Positions 11,181-21,439 of a stretch of DNA of 64,000 nt are shown here, piece by piece. This DNA comes from Harmothoe impar (lineage: Eukaryota > Annelida > Polychaeta > Phyllodocida > Polynoidae). The stretch is taken from assembly GCA_947462335.1 (NCBI GenBank), contig OX381715.1, positions 36,494,650-36,558,649 of the forward strand, given 5' to 3'. The translations under genes were made by a program, and so were the position numbers. Every line of letters begins with the position of its first letter. Position 1 is the first letter of the stretch. The notes below the pieces were generated by a model, which was given only the letters and a program-made list of their open reading frames with translations, was not told the DNA's origin and searched no databases.

Positions 11181-12603
11181 AAGCACTGTGCCACCGAAGG
11201 GTTCGACATATCCAACATACAAAAACCTGAGTATGGACTAACATGTCACAGAGTGTAACTAAAGTTAATAACCCAGTAGGCCTAATAACCCTGATAGAAT
11301 CAGGTAAGCCTCGACATTAAGCAGAGATCCAGGACCCTGTACAACAGTATAGGGCCACCTATGTGGCTAATAGAGCTGTGCATGTCCCTGAAGAGGGACT
11401 TAGAGTTCACAGAATGTAACTGAAGTTAATACCTAGTAATAACGCCGGTATCATCAGGTATAAGCCTTGATACTAAAGCCAGCAGAACATGTGCGCCATA
11501 ACAGGGGCCTGGACATGTATAGGGGCACCTACATGTGTGTGTTTCAGCCATGTCAACTCCCATCTATCAGTCAGCCCAAGCAACCAGAAAACCACTCACT
11601 CACTCCGAATAGTGGCTAATCCTAGTCCTAGCCATCCCCTCTGTGCTGCTGTGCATAGATAAATCCTGCGAAATGGCATCATCGAAATAATAATATGTCA
11701 CTTGTCGCTCGAATACAGAGGGGTGATTAGCAATCCAGGTTTTTTTCGAAATAAAAAAAAATTGAAAAGAGAAATCCTTGCGGCGAGGAATTACATGGTG
11801 TTGACTGAACGAAATCTGATGGAGGTAGTGAGGCGAACGGTGTGTGTAGTGGAGGCAGTGGTGGTGGTGGAAGGAGGGGGAGGGGGAGGGGGGAGGGTGG
11901 GTGCATAGGGAGTTAGGCCACTCCATAGAAATGAGGTTTATTTCATGATGAATACAGCAGGCCCATTGATTTACCCAAGAAAAAAAAATTATGATGATGA
12001 TTTATTAAGCAGTATAAAATAGCTTTTTCAGATGAATAAAAAAGAATTGAAAACAAATATAATGAATATAATGACATGAAATTATACAAAAAGGAGAAAT
12101 GAAATTAATACAAAGGAGCACTTGTGTAGATCCCCACTGAAGTTTATTTTCACTTGATTTGCCTTGTGAAATATCCCTTAGTGGGGAACTAAATTCGTGA
12201 ACCTTTGTATATTTCTCGTAATTTGGTAATGCGCGCGGTGATGAGAAATGAATTTATTTTTTGGATTGGCCTGATGAGGATTTTACACCTCGGGTAGGCT
12301 GCTTCTGACTAAGCACTACATGTGAGGGAATTACAACAGAGTTGTGGTCCACATCAAGCAGTAGAGAGTTTTGGGGTGGATTCTAGGGCTGGACATGCCC
12401 TGAACATAATATTATTCAGACAGGAATTTCCAATTCATGTATCGAATTTTCAAAAACTCTCTCTATATTTGTAGTAGGCTGACTGAAATACTGAAGTAAA
12501 CTAGTAAATGAGGGTAGATTGCGGGGGGGGGGGTCATACCGTAATGGCTCGTTTAAGCGCCCCTGCGCTTATTAGCCCATGTTATCCCTGGGATCTGTGC
12601 TTT
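11181..12603. other. Non-coding region
   Basis: Contains a G-rich purine tract at 11838-11905 and a relic of the GTGAAATA-type repeat at 12090-12230. Frames across the purine tract are low-complexity artefacts. Confidence 0.5.
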
Positions 12604-12887
12604 AGGCCCAAAAAAAAAAGGTTTGTTTCCGGTAACCCGACCGGGTCTAGCAAAACAGGGCCGGGTCCCCCTCTTTTTTTCTCTTTTTCAAATTTTTCCC
12701 CACATACCAATTCTTACGGTTTGTAAATCGGAAAATTTTTAAGGATTTTAGAGGAAAAACGCTAAGAATAGGCCTAAAATAAGAAAATTTAAAAAAAAAT
12801 TTAAAAAAAAATAAAAAATCCGACCGGCCGGGTCTGGGTTGTCTGACCATGTTACCGGAAACCAACCTTTTTTTTTATTTGGCCTTA
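12604..12887. repeat. MITE with AGGCCAAAAAAA termini, copy 1
   Basis: Left AGGCCCAAAAAAAAAAGG followed by TTTGTTTCCGGTAAC is the inverted partner of right GTTACCGGAAACCAACC followed by TTTTTTTTTATTTGGCCT. The 284-bp interior is AT-rich with a second inner GACCCGG inversion. The second copy is nested in a LINE at 23296-23718. Confidence 0.85.
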
Positions 12888-13174
12888 TATCAGTCAGAGA
12901 ACTTGTTGATTTCAGGGTGTTCCTAGACCTGTACTTAAAAGAGACCTGGGCTCATTTGAGACCCCGTGCTTAAATAAGCTTTTACGGTATGTCTAACAGA
13001 GGCCGGGGGTACATATAGGTTTGTAGGTTGGGGTAGGGGGGGAGGGGTAGCATTATAAGTAATCCCCCACATGAAGTCAGCTGTAGAAAAGCCCCCGGGC
13101 CGTGCTCCAATCTGTAATCCCTTCTCACACTCACAGCCGTACACCGGGACGACGTGCAGAACCCTGCCGTGCTA
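12888..13174. other. Short non-coding spacer
   Basis: Between a MITE and the next element cluster. A short ACTCACAGCCGTACACCGGG unit occurs here and again at about 13207, marking a small direct duplication that extends into the next MITE. Confidence 0.5.
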
Positions 13175-13522
13175 CTAACCCTCTAAGGGCGGCATGATGC
13201 ACTCCCAAGGACGGCATGATGCACTCACAGCCGTACACCGGGACGACGTGCCAAACCCTGCCGTTGTATTAACCCTCTTAGGACGGCATGATGCTAAAAG
13301 ATGACATTTTTCGTCATGATGCACCAATGCAGCCCCGGCGAGCAATTCACTGGTGCTACATTGGTGCATCATGCCAACCCTTCAGGTGTGTCTCAGCCCC
13401 GTACGGTCAGCATGATACTTGAACTCACCACGAGTTGCTTGCCAGGCCTGCATTCATGCATCATGACGACCATGAGGATGATGCATTAATGCATTAAGAG
13501 CAGCATGATACCCTAAGGCATA
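13175..13522. repeat. TTAA-MITE copy with duplicated left end
   Basis: Three successive AAGG/AGGACGGCATGATGC starts (near 13185, 13200 and 13280) show a duplicated or nested left terminus. The main copy then runs through both palindromes. A further fragment follows at about 13545-13680. Confidence 0.75.
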
Positions 13523-14073
13523 AGTTTATTTGTTGTTGTAATACACCAATACAGCACAGGTAAGTTACTCATGACTTCGGGAGTGTAGCAGGCTAGCTAC
13601 AGATGAAGTACTTCATCATGCTGAGCCTACACAGCACAAGCATGATGCATTCATGAATGCAGTTCTTGTGGATACGTTAAATGGGAGCTCTCTCTCTTGT
13701 TGACGTTATTTGAGAGCAATGGAACTATTCCATGTGTTAGCCCCTTTTCACCCAGGGATGATTAGCATAATTATTGTGTAATGTTGGCAGCATTTATCAC
13801 CTACCTGCCCGTGTATCACTAAATTGAGTTGAAAGTCTATGCCTAAGTGCAATCTATGACCGCCATGTAAGAAAACGGCTTATTTAGGGCAGATGTGCAT
13901 AGAAATGGCCAGAAAAGATTGGATGTTTCAGACGTTATAACACAGCGCTGACACAGCGCTGACTGATGGTGTTAGTGACGTTATGTAAGGGTGCAGTGAT
14001 ATATCACCTGTATTCCACCCCAGTAATTATTACATAAACCTCTGCATTATGTGCAGTACAACGGTCAGGGCCA

Positions 14074-14316
14074 CTTAGCCCTTTAAGGTTGGCATAATGC
14101 CTTAATGCATCATGCCCTTGGTCGTCATGACGTATGAATGCAGCCCTGGCGAGTAACTCGCCAGCGCTGCATTCCAGCATCATTCCGACCCTATGGGATT
14201 CAGACACTGACAGAGGATTGGCATGATGCACCAATGTGGCATGGGTGAGTTACTCGCCATGGCTGCATTCATGCATCATGCATCATTAAGGTATCATGCC
14301 GTCCCTAAAGGGTTGA
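14074..14316. repeat. TTAA-MITE copy
   Basis: Intact length. The two palindromes are centred on GGCGAGTAACTCGCC and GGTGAGTTACTCGCC. The ends are CCCTTTAAGGTTGGCAT and GCCGTCCCTAAAGGGTTGA. Confidence 0.8.
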
Positions 14317-15407
14317 TAATGCTAAGCCTACTCCCCATCTAATACATACAACCCATATAACCCCCACTAAAACATGGATGGTGTCCAGTAACATAGGACC
14401 ACGTAGGTTCAACACCCCCCCCCCCAACTCGGATGCAATGGGGGGCATTTTTGGGCCGAGCTGGTTCAGTTTCAGATTTGGTGGCATTTTCACATAGTTA
14501 TTTCAATGATGAGACTTCACCTAAGTAACGTAAATGTGGGACTATGTGCTACTTTTGCATATATTCTATGTTTATAAGTGATTCTGGTACAAGGGTCCCT
14601 TAAATGGAAATTTCCCTTCTTTTTCAATTTTGGCTCCAAAATTCTTGATAATTGTTAAGAATTTAGCATTATTAAGTGGTCCTGACCGTTGTACTGCTAA
14701 TTAACAAACAGCAGGCAGCACACACTCCCTACTTCTTACTCCTTCATATAAAACTGCTTGTAAAAATGTACAAATACTTAAAGAATTCACACACTGTTCA
14801 AAGCGAAATCATGTCTTTCCACTGATGCGAACAGATCTGGTTTTATTCGAGTTAATTAGGCACAAAGTTAATAAGCGATTAATGCGAAAAGTATGGCTAA
14901 TAGCTGAATGTCAGTGCCGTGGCAGGGCGGCCTGAATGGCCTAAACGGTAAGCCTGCAGCCACATGTGGAGTCTGCAGCATTAAGGAGTTCACCTGCCTT
15001 CACCTGCGTTTGGCACCTGGTTTTGTATCATGGTCTAATTGCCTAATAATTTTCCCAGTAAAGGACTGACAGGTTTTCAATTTATTGGTGTAGCTATCAA
15101 TATACATTTATGCTTTTTATTTGTGGAATTTTTATGCTAGTATTATACAATGTAGTTTCTAGATATAATCTCCATTGATGCACTATGCCATTTTGCCAAC
15201 ATGATACACATTACTTTTTTTGTAGCCCTCTTGAGTAATTTACCAGGTCTGATTTGAGGCAGAAGCATTTAAGGGGCAATCTCACCACTCGCACTTAACC
15301 ACATAGAATAGAACAGTACTAGAAATGTGAATGGGACACACTCGGTGACAATGCCACTTTAACTGGTTGAGGATCAGCTTCAGAGAAAGTACACTTCTTT
15401 CTTGCAT
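14317..15407. other. Non-coding region
   Basis: AT-rich spacer with a short poly-C run at 14418-14429 and a drifted CATTGATGCACTATGCC scrap near 15175. No gene signal is seen. Confidence 0.5.
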
Positions 15408-15830
15408 AACACCTGTCCGTCACTCTCCCTCTGTCGGTCTGTCTGTTTATCACTCTCCCTTTGTCTGTTTGTCTGTCTGTCACTCTCCTGTTGTCTGTCT
15501 GTCACTCTCCTGCTGTCTGTCTGTCTGTCGGTCTGTCGAGCTGTCTGCCACTCTCCCACTATCTGTCACTCTCCCTCTGTCTGTCACTCTCCCTCTGTCT
15601 GTCACTCTCCCTCTGTCTGTCACTCTCCCTCTGTCTGTCACTCTCCCTCTGTCTGTCACTCTCCCTCTGTTTTTCACTCTTCCGCTGTCTGTCTGTCACT
15701 CTTCCGCTGTCTGTCTCTGTCTGTGTGTCCCTCGGTCTGTCTGTCTGTCTCCCTTTGTCTGTCTGCCTGGCGTGCTTTGTCTCTCCCTTTGTCTGTCTCT
15801 CTCTTTCTGTGTCCCTTCCTTTCCCTCCCT
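15408..15830. repeat. CTGT/CTCC microsatellite and 18-bp minisatellite
   Basis: A pyrimidine-strand repeat. Its regular core at about 15556-15672 is a tandem 18-mer, CTGTCTGTCACTCTCCCT. Flanks are variable CTGT and CTCC runs. Long open frames in all three forward frames are a by-product of the periodicity and are not genes. Confidence 0.9.
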
Positions 15831-16011
15831 CACCCAGGAGATGCTAACCCCTGAGAACAGTGTCCTGTACGCATAAGGTTGCACCTATAGCGGCGCTTGG
15901 TCTGCCCCCCTGCCTGCTAACACCAAATACCCAGTGTAGTCAGGTTCAACACGTGGGTTTAGCATCTACATGTAACAGGAAATCCACCCCACCCTCCAGG
16001 TGTAGCACGGT

Positions 16012-16238
16012 GAACCCTGCAAGGACCGCATAGTGCATGAATACATCATGCCCTTGGTCGGCATGATGCATGAATGCATCATGCCGACCTTTCAGGATTG
16101 TGCCAATCCCATACTAGGGCCACACTGATTCCTAAATGCAGCACTGGTGAGTACCCCACCCAGGTTGCATTCATGTATGCCTATCATGCTGATAAAGGGC
16201 ATAAAGCATGAAAGCACTACGCACCCTTTAAAGGGTTA
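16012..16238. repeat. TTAA-MITE copy
   Basis: The first palindrome is partly deleted (CATGATGCATGAATGCATCATG directly). The second keeps GGTGAGTACCCCACC. The right end is a clear CCTTTAAAGGGTTAA. Confidence 0.75.
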
Positions 16239-16494
16239 AGTAAGGTCAGAAATAAAGTGTGCATATACAAGTGCTGAGATTTATAATCCAAATATAGTCT
16301 GTTTCACTTATGTGACTAGGTGTACACGTACACGGTGTTCTAGTTCTAGTTCTACCGGTGCTTACTCCAACCTAACACTATGCTTTTTTTCTTTTGACAC
16401 ACACCATGGAAAAACATTTTCATTTGGAACGATCGTCGTACATACCATGAAGTGTTCATAAGAAAACTATATATGTACGTTGTGTACCCCTACT

Positions 16495-16621
16495 AGAGTA
16501 ATGTCTCATTACAGAGTAATGTCTCATTACAGAGTAATGTCTCATTACAGAGTAATGTCTCATTACAGAGTAATGTCTCATTACAGAGTAATGTCTCATT
16601 ACAGAGTAATGTCTCATTACA
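16495..16621. repeat. 18-bp tandem repeat (GAGTAATGTCTCATTACA, about 7 units)
   Basis: Seven near-perfect units. Each contains TAATGTCTCATTA, itself a short imperfect palindrome. The LINE fragment begins exactly at the right edge, and the last repeat word recurs beyond the LINE tail. Confidence 0.92.
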
Positions 16622-17979
16622 AAATACTCCTCTCATAGAAACCAAAGAATGGCTCAGAGAAACATGCAAGTTGATTTGAACAAAGTGAAAAAATGGTGTG
16701 ACACTAACAGTATGACGATAAATGAAAAGAAGACTCAAACTATGTGGTTTGCCTCAAATAGGAAATTCTCCCCAAACTAGAGCTTAAAATTGGAAGTATT
16801 GTATTACAGGAGGTGAGATGCTACACCTAGGTGTTGAGATAGATGGTGAGCTAGTGCTTGACAAATATGTGAATAACACTGCTAGTCAAATGTCAAACAA
16901 GGTGTTTAAGCTAGCCAATTGGAGACCCTCACTAAATGAATTAGCGGCTATCTTGATGTACAAACAGGGTGTTCTCCCCCTAGCAGACTACTGCTGCTAT
17001 TTAGCGGACTCAGCAAGAAAAAACACTTCTCACAGGTTCCGGGTAATACAAAATCAAGCTCTTAGAATTTGTGTAGAAAAGAGACAAAGAGACATCTCAG
17101 TGGCAAACCTACATGCTAGAACTGAGGTACACCCTCAGAAAAGTGAGAGTCATTGTCGCTAAAACTACCCTCACCTGAGAGTCAGGCAGTGCCTGACCCT
17201 AGTCAGGCAGTGTCTGACCCTCAGGTGAGGGTAGTTTCAGTGACAATGACTCTCACTTCTCTGTGTGTGTACCCATGCTTGAGGGGAGGTGAAAAGAACT
17301 CCTTCTGTCAATGATGTATAGAAAAGCAAAAAAGGTGACCCCCATAACGAAAGCCCGCAGCACTAGATCTGATGGAAAATTTGTCTTTTCCAGTAGGCAT
17401 GCTAATACAAGGATGTACATGAAAGCCCCATATATGAGGGGGATAAAGCTGTGGGATTCACTTAACGCTGAGACCCAATGTATTAAAAGTAAGGATGCTT
17501 TTAAGACTGCAGGGAAAACGAAATTGAAAACATACTGTAAGGGAAGCAGAAAGAAGTACTTTCAAAATCTCAGGCGCGCTCCATGATTTAAGTAATATTC
17601 TACAACTCTAAAGTGCTCCAAACTGCCAAATGTTTGTCCACTTTTGCTCTAGTAAGAGATCTCCTTGTTAAAACTCTGGTACATGAAAACACTGTCTTTG
17701 TTTTGAATGAAATGAAATTAACTCCATTTATTGTATACACCATTTATCTGTTTATTACTGCATAAACAATGTGATATTCACTGTATACATTCTCTTCCCT
17801 AATGTGATAAATTGCTGTATAAATGTTGACAAATCTTCTCTATGAAGCTAAAGCATACATCACTATGTAAAACTGAACGCTGACTAGAGGACAACATATT
17901 TGCACAAGTTGAACCGTGACGGATATTTGAAACTGAAAATCACTTTGTGACGTTATGAATAAACAATTTAAAAAAAGAA
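16622..17979 (+). pseudogene. 5'-truncated non-LTR retrotransposon (LINE) reverse transcriptase fragment
   Basis: Frames carry the C-terminal part of a LINE reverse transcriptase: a DLNKVKKWCDTNSMTINEKK block (standard D..KV..WC..N.M..N..KT), a LGVEID block, LPLADYCCYLADSAR, IQNQALRICV, and the terminal GIKLWDSLN plus K.AFK motif at 17311-17586. The catalytic YADD region is missing because the copy is 5' truncated. A 118-bp hairpin interrupts the frame at 17141-17258. The tail is AATAAACAATTTAAAAAAAG. GTCTCATTACA flanks the insert at 16611-16621 and 17980-17990 as an 11-bp target duplication. A Jockey/CR1-like clade is likely; dead copy. Confidence 0.85.
17141..17258. repeat. Perfect-arm hairpin MITE inside the LINE
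   Basis: AAGTGAGAGTCATTGTCGCT and the following AAACTACCCTCACCTGAG pair with CTCAGGTGAGGGTAGTTTC and AGTGACAATGACTCTCACTT. An inner GTCAGGCAGTGCCTGAC unit is repeated. It breaks the LINE reading frame, so it arrived after the LINE. Confidence 0.88.
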
Positions 17980-17990
17980 GTCTCATTACA

Positions 17991-18963
17991 GTTAAATTAA
18001 ATAGGAACCACGACACCACCTAGTGTTAATTTCACTTATGTCGGCCATTCAATTTCAACTTCTCGGAGAAGAGAATCGTGCGACTACACACCCATCATCC
18101 CAGTATGTTTGATGTCGGCCTATTGATGTTTGAAAAATGTATACATTTGTATTGTCTACTTGATTATTGTTATAAAATATCTCAACTGTTTTATAGCCAG
18201 ACCGTGTTGTGTTCTCAATGATGATTACAGTCAGGCTGCCTACTGCCATATATCACCTGTGTCTGAGGAGAGAGGGCAGTGTGGTACACTTCTCCCTTAC
18301 CAACTGTTCAAACCCATGAGTAGGGTTGAACCAGCACTTTACCATTGTGAGGGAGGTGTTGATGTTGCCTCGAGTTGTGTAGGTAGTGTATGGCAACACA
18401 CGGGTGTTATGTGAAGTGGGCGGGCCTTTATCTGTGTCAATATAATGTAATATAAGGTAACCGAAATTAGCTGTGATATGTCAATAAACTTGGGGGGACG
18501 CTCATAAGTAAATTACAATAGCAACTAATATTTTAGAATTTTGAGAGACTTACCCTGTAAGTTGCAATTGAATTAAATATTTAGTTTGTAGAGGGAGTTG
18601 TTTTCTCTCCGTCCACAGTCCCCCAGAAATGATAAATTTTCATCAGAATCATTTATGAATGGTGAATTATCAAAAAGGTTATTCACTGTGAATTCGGATT
18701 TTCAGTTATTCAAAACCTTGCTCTGTACTTTATCTTCAAATATAAATAAATGTACTCATTATGTCCACACATGTAAAAACAACCGGGCCTGCTAAATCAA
18801 TAAATCTGCAGGACCAAATGTCCACCATGGTGAAAATGTTTTTGTATGGACTGAGAGAGCTCGTTTTATCAGACTCATAGACAAATGGTGTGTTATCATA
18901 ATAGTTGTATTGTGGTTGTATCTGGGACTGTTGTGGTACTGTGTATGTATTCACTGTACATGC
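17991..18963. other. Non-coding region
   Basis: AT-rich spacer between the LINE and the next MITE. Open frames of about 60-100 codons here have no recognisable motif. Confidence 0.5.
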
Positions 18964-19204
18964 ATTAACCCGGCATGTAACTATTTCATTTGTTATCAAG
19001 ATGCACCATTGCAGCCCTGACCATGGCGAGTAACTCATTGGTGCTGCATTGGTGCATCATGCCTACCCTATGGGAGTGTGTCGACCCCATAGGGTAATCA
19101 TGATGCTTGAATACATGCAGCCCTGGTGAGTTACTCGCCAGGGCTGCATTCATGCATCATGTCAAGCAAGTGCATAATGCATCATGCCGTCTTTGAAGAG
19201 TTAA
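18964..19204. repeat. TTAA-MITE copy with TTAA at both ends
   Basis: Starts TTAACCCGGCATG and ends TTTGAAGAGTTAA. Second hairpin is perfect around GGTGAGTTACTCGCC. Confidence 0.8.
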
Positions 19205-19269
19205 TAGGGACTGACTGGTGGTGTTTTGGTGAGGCTATACTATAGTAAGACTCTCTACTTTATTGCAAA

Positions 19270-19510
19270 ACTCTTACACTTGACACATGCGCCATTCGGG
19301 CACAGAATGGAAATTGTAAACATCACTAAGCCCTTTCAAGAACTTGAACTTTGGCCAACCTTGTTCTTAGCGAATACGAACCAGAACTGGAAGCAGAATT
19401 ATGATGGGAGATATACCATCATACATTCTAGTCCCTGTTCACTGGTTCTAAGCTACCAGCAGGAACTGTCCAAACCCAGCAATATACAAGTTCAAGGTCA
19501 TAGTGATCGT
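19270..19510. repeat. Dispersed palindromic repeat, GGTTCC family, copy 3
   Basis: Carries GCGCCATTCGGGCACAGAAT, then AACTTGAACTTTGG, then the ACCAGAACTGGAAGCAGAAT / CATCATACATTCTAG hairpin and GTTCACTGGTTC. Confidence 0.6.
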
Positions 19511-19696
19511 TTACGAGGCAGGGGCATGGTGGTAATTATAGTCTCTATTTTTGAGCAGATCAAAATGTAAGTCGTCTTTCATTCATCAGTAGAGAAACTA
19601 GTTTGAGTACAACTCCGTTTAAATTCATCCAACCAGAATGAACCGTGCTCCCTAGCCTGCGGTACCAGGACAAATTAGTAAAACTTCTTACAAGAT

Positions 19697-19892
19697 GTAA
19701 CCCTTTAAGGACGGCACGATGCTTCAATGAATCATGCCTTGGTCATCATGATGTATGAATGCAGCCCTGGCAAGTATGCCTTGGTCATCATGATGCATGG
19801 ATGCAGCCCTGGCAAGTAACTCGTCAGGGCTGCATTCAAGCATCATGACGACAAATGTCATCTTTTAGCGACATCCGTGCTTAAAGGGTTAA
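19697..19892. repeat. TTAA-MITE copy, internally rearranged
   Basis: The GCCTTGGTCATCATGATG segment is duplicated at about 19737 and 19781. Ends are AACCCTTTAAGGACGGCAC and GTGCTTAAAGGGTTAA. Confidence 0.75.
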
Positions 19893-20041
19893 CAGCTAAC
19901 TATATGATTCAGGCTCTAGTCATTATTCGGAGAAAGCATTGGAGATGAAACCCAAGTAGCTTTACCTCTTAGACATGTAAGGTGCCTTAGAAATGAATCA
20001 TAAAGACTAACTCCAAAAGGGACCCTTCAAGTGGGAATTTA

Positions 20042-20200
20042 TTAACCATTTAAGGGCCCCATAGTTCTTTAATGTGATATATCCAAGTATCGTCATGATG
20101 CATGAATGCAGCCCTGGCGAATTAATCGTAATGAAGACAAAGGGCATATTGCATAAAGGTGACAAAGAGCATAAAGCACTATGCTGCCCTTAGATGTTTT
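20042..20200. repeat. TTAA-MITE, truncated copy
   Basis: Starts TTAACCATTTAAGGGCCCC. Only one half-palindrome (GCAGCCCTGGCGAATTAATC) remains. The right end has decayed. Confidence 0.6.
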
Positions 20201-20468
20201 CTAATCACTTATACCCAAATAGGATTACACTTGACAACCCCAGCCGCCATATTTATTTATTAGTATTATTATCCCCTTAGTAAATTAATATAACAGAGAG
20301 CACTCCATGTCGTTCAGCAATGACCGCGGCTGAAATCCTAATAAAACTATTGACCTAAGGGCTCGTGCGTGTGGGCAGAGATCATGCGTGGTGGTGGCAC
20401 CTCTTCGGTTACCGGCAAACATGATTAAAGTGTTTAATAGCATTAACCCAGACCCAAGCCTTGACCCT

Positions 20469-20717
20469 TTAACCATTTAAGGACGGCATGATGCATAATG
20501 CCTTAATGCATCATGCCCTTAATCATTATGATACATGAATGCAGCCCTGGCAAGTAATTTACGAGGACTGCAATCAAGCATCATGCCGACTATACAGGAT
20601 TGAGTTACACCTGAAGGGTCGGTATGATGCACCAATGCATCACCGACGAGTTACTCACCAGTTACTCACCAGGTCTGCATGAAGTAGTAAATCACTATGT
20701 GGCCCTTATATGGTTTA
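20469..20717. repeat. TTAA-MITE copy
   Basis: Starts TTAACCATTTAAGGACGGCA. GAGTTACTCACCAGTTACTC shows a short duplication at the second hairpin tip. The right terminus is decayed. Confidence 0.72.
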
Positions 20718-20772
20718 TAGTGCTTACTCGGGTCTAGTCCTTAAGGTCTTTTTGCTCTGGTATAAACACATG

Positions 20773-20996
20773 CTTTAATGCATTGCTCTTTGTAGACATG
20801 ATGCATAAATGCAGCCCTGGTGAGTAACTTACCAGGGCTACATCCATGCATCAAGCTGACCCTACAGTGTTGATATGCTCACAAAGGGTCAACATGATGC
20901 ATGAATGCAGCACTGGTGAGTATCTCGCTGATGCTGCATTCATTCATCGTGACAACAAAGGATATTAAAGCAGTATGTGGCCTTTGAATGGTTATA
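20773..20996. repeat. TTAA-MITE, degraded copy
   Basis: Two hairpins survive (TGAGTAACTTACCAGGGC and TGGTGAGTATCTCGCTGATG). The terminal repeats are barely recognisable. Confidence 0.62.
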
Positions 20997-21179
20997 GGCG
21001 GTGGGAGCCAACACATTACTTCACGGTTGGGCATGAGGGAGTCGGGAATTACAAAGGTACTAACACCACCTGAAATGAGGCGTACAGTAAATGCAGATTC
21101 AGGCATGTAAAATATTGAAGTTTACTCATGTTGACTCTTGCTGCTACACCCAGAAAAATATGAGAGTCAGCTGGACACA

Positions 21180-21430
21180 GGTTATGTCGCAAAAAGGACT
21201 CTAATACAAGGGTCAGGCATTTTAGTGAGGGTCAGGCATTGCTGGACTCACCCAAAGAGCTCGACAGTGGCCATGCTGGACCCTCATACCAGAGTCTGGC
21301 AATGCTGGACTCTGAGGAGAGTCTCTTTCAGCCTCCAAGAGCATTGTCAGACTCTGATATGAATGTCCAGCATAACTCTCAAGCAATTTTTGCAATAGTC
21401 CAGCCTGATTTTGGAGGTGCAGCCTGACCA
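21180..21430. repeat. GTCTGGCAATGCTGGACTC minisatellite, left block
   Basis: Irregular repeats of a word like AGAGTCTGGCAATGCTGGAC, in both orientations near the right end. It borders the second LINE. The same word forms a regular tandem array on the other side of that LINE. Confidence 0.75.
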
Positions 21431-21439
21431 GCACTAAAA

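Noticed and set aside
15367..15884. Three overlapping plus-strand frames and two minus-strand frames
   Set aside because: Translations of an 18-bp / CTGT satellite. Periodic sequence divisible by three leaves every frame open.
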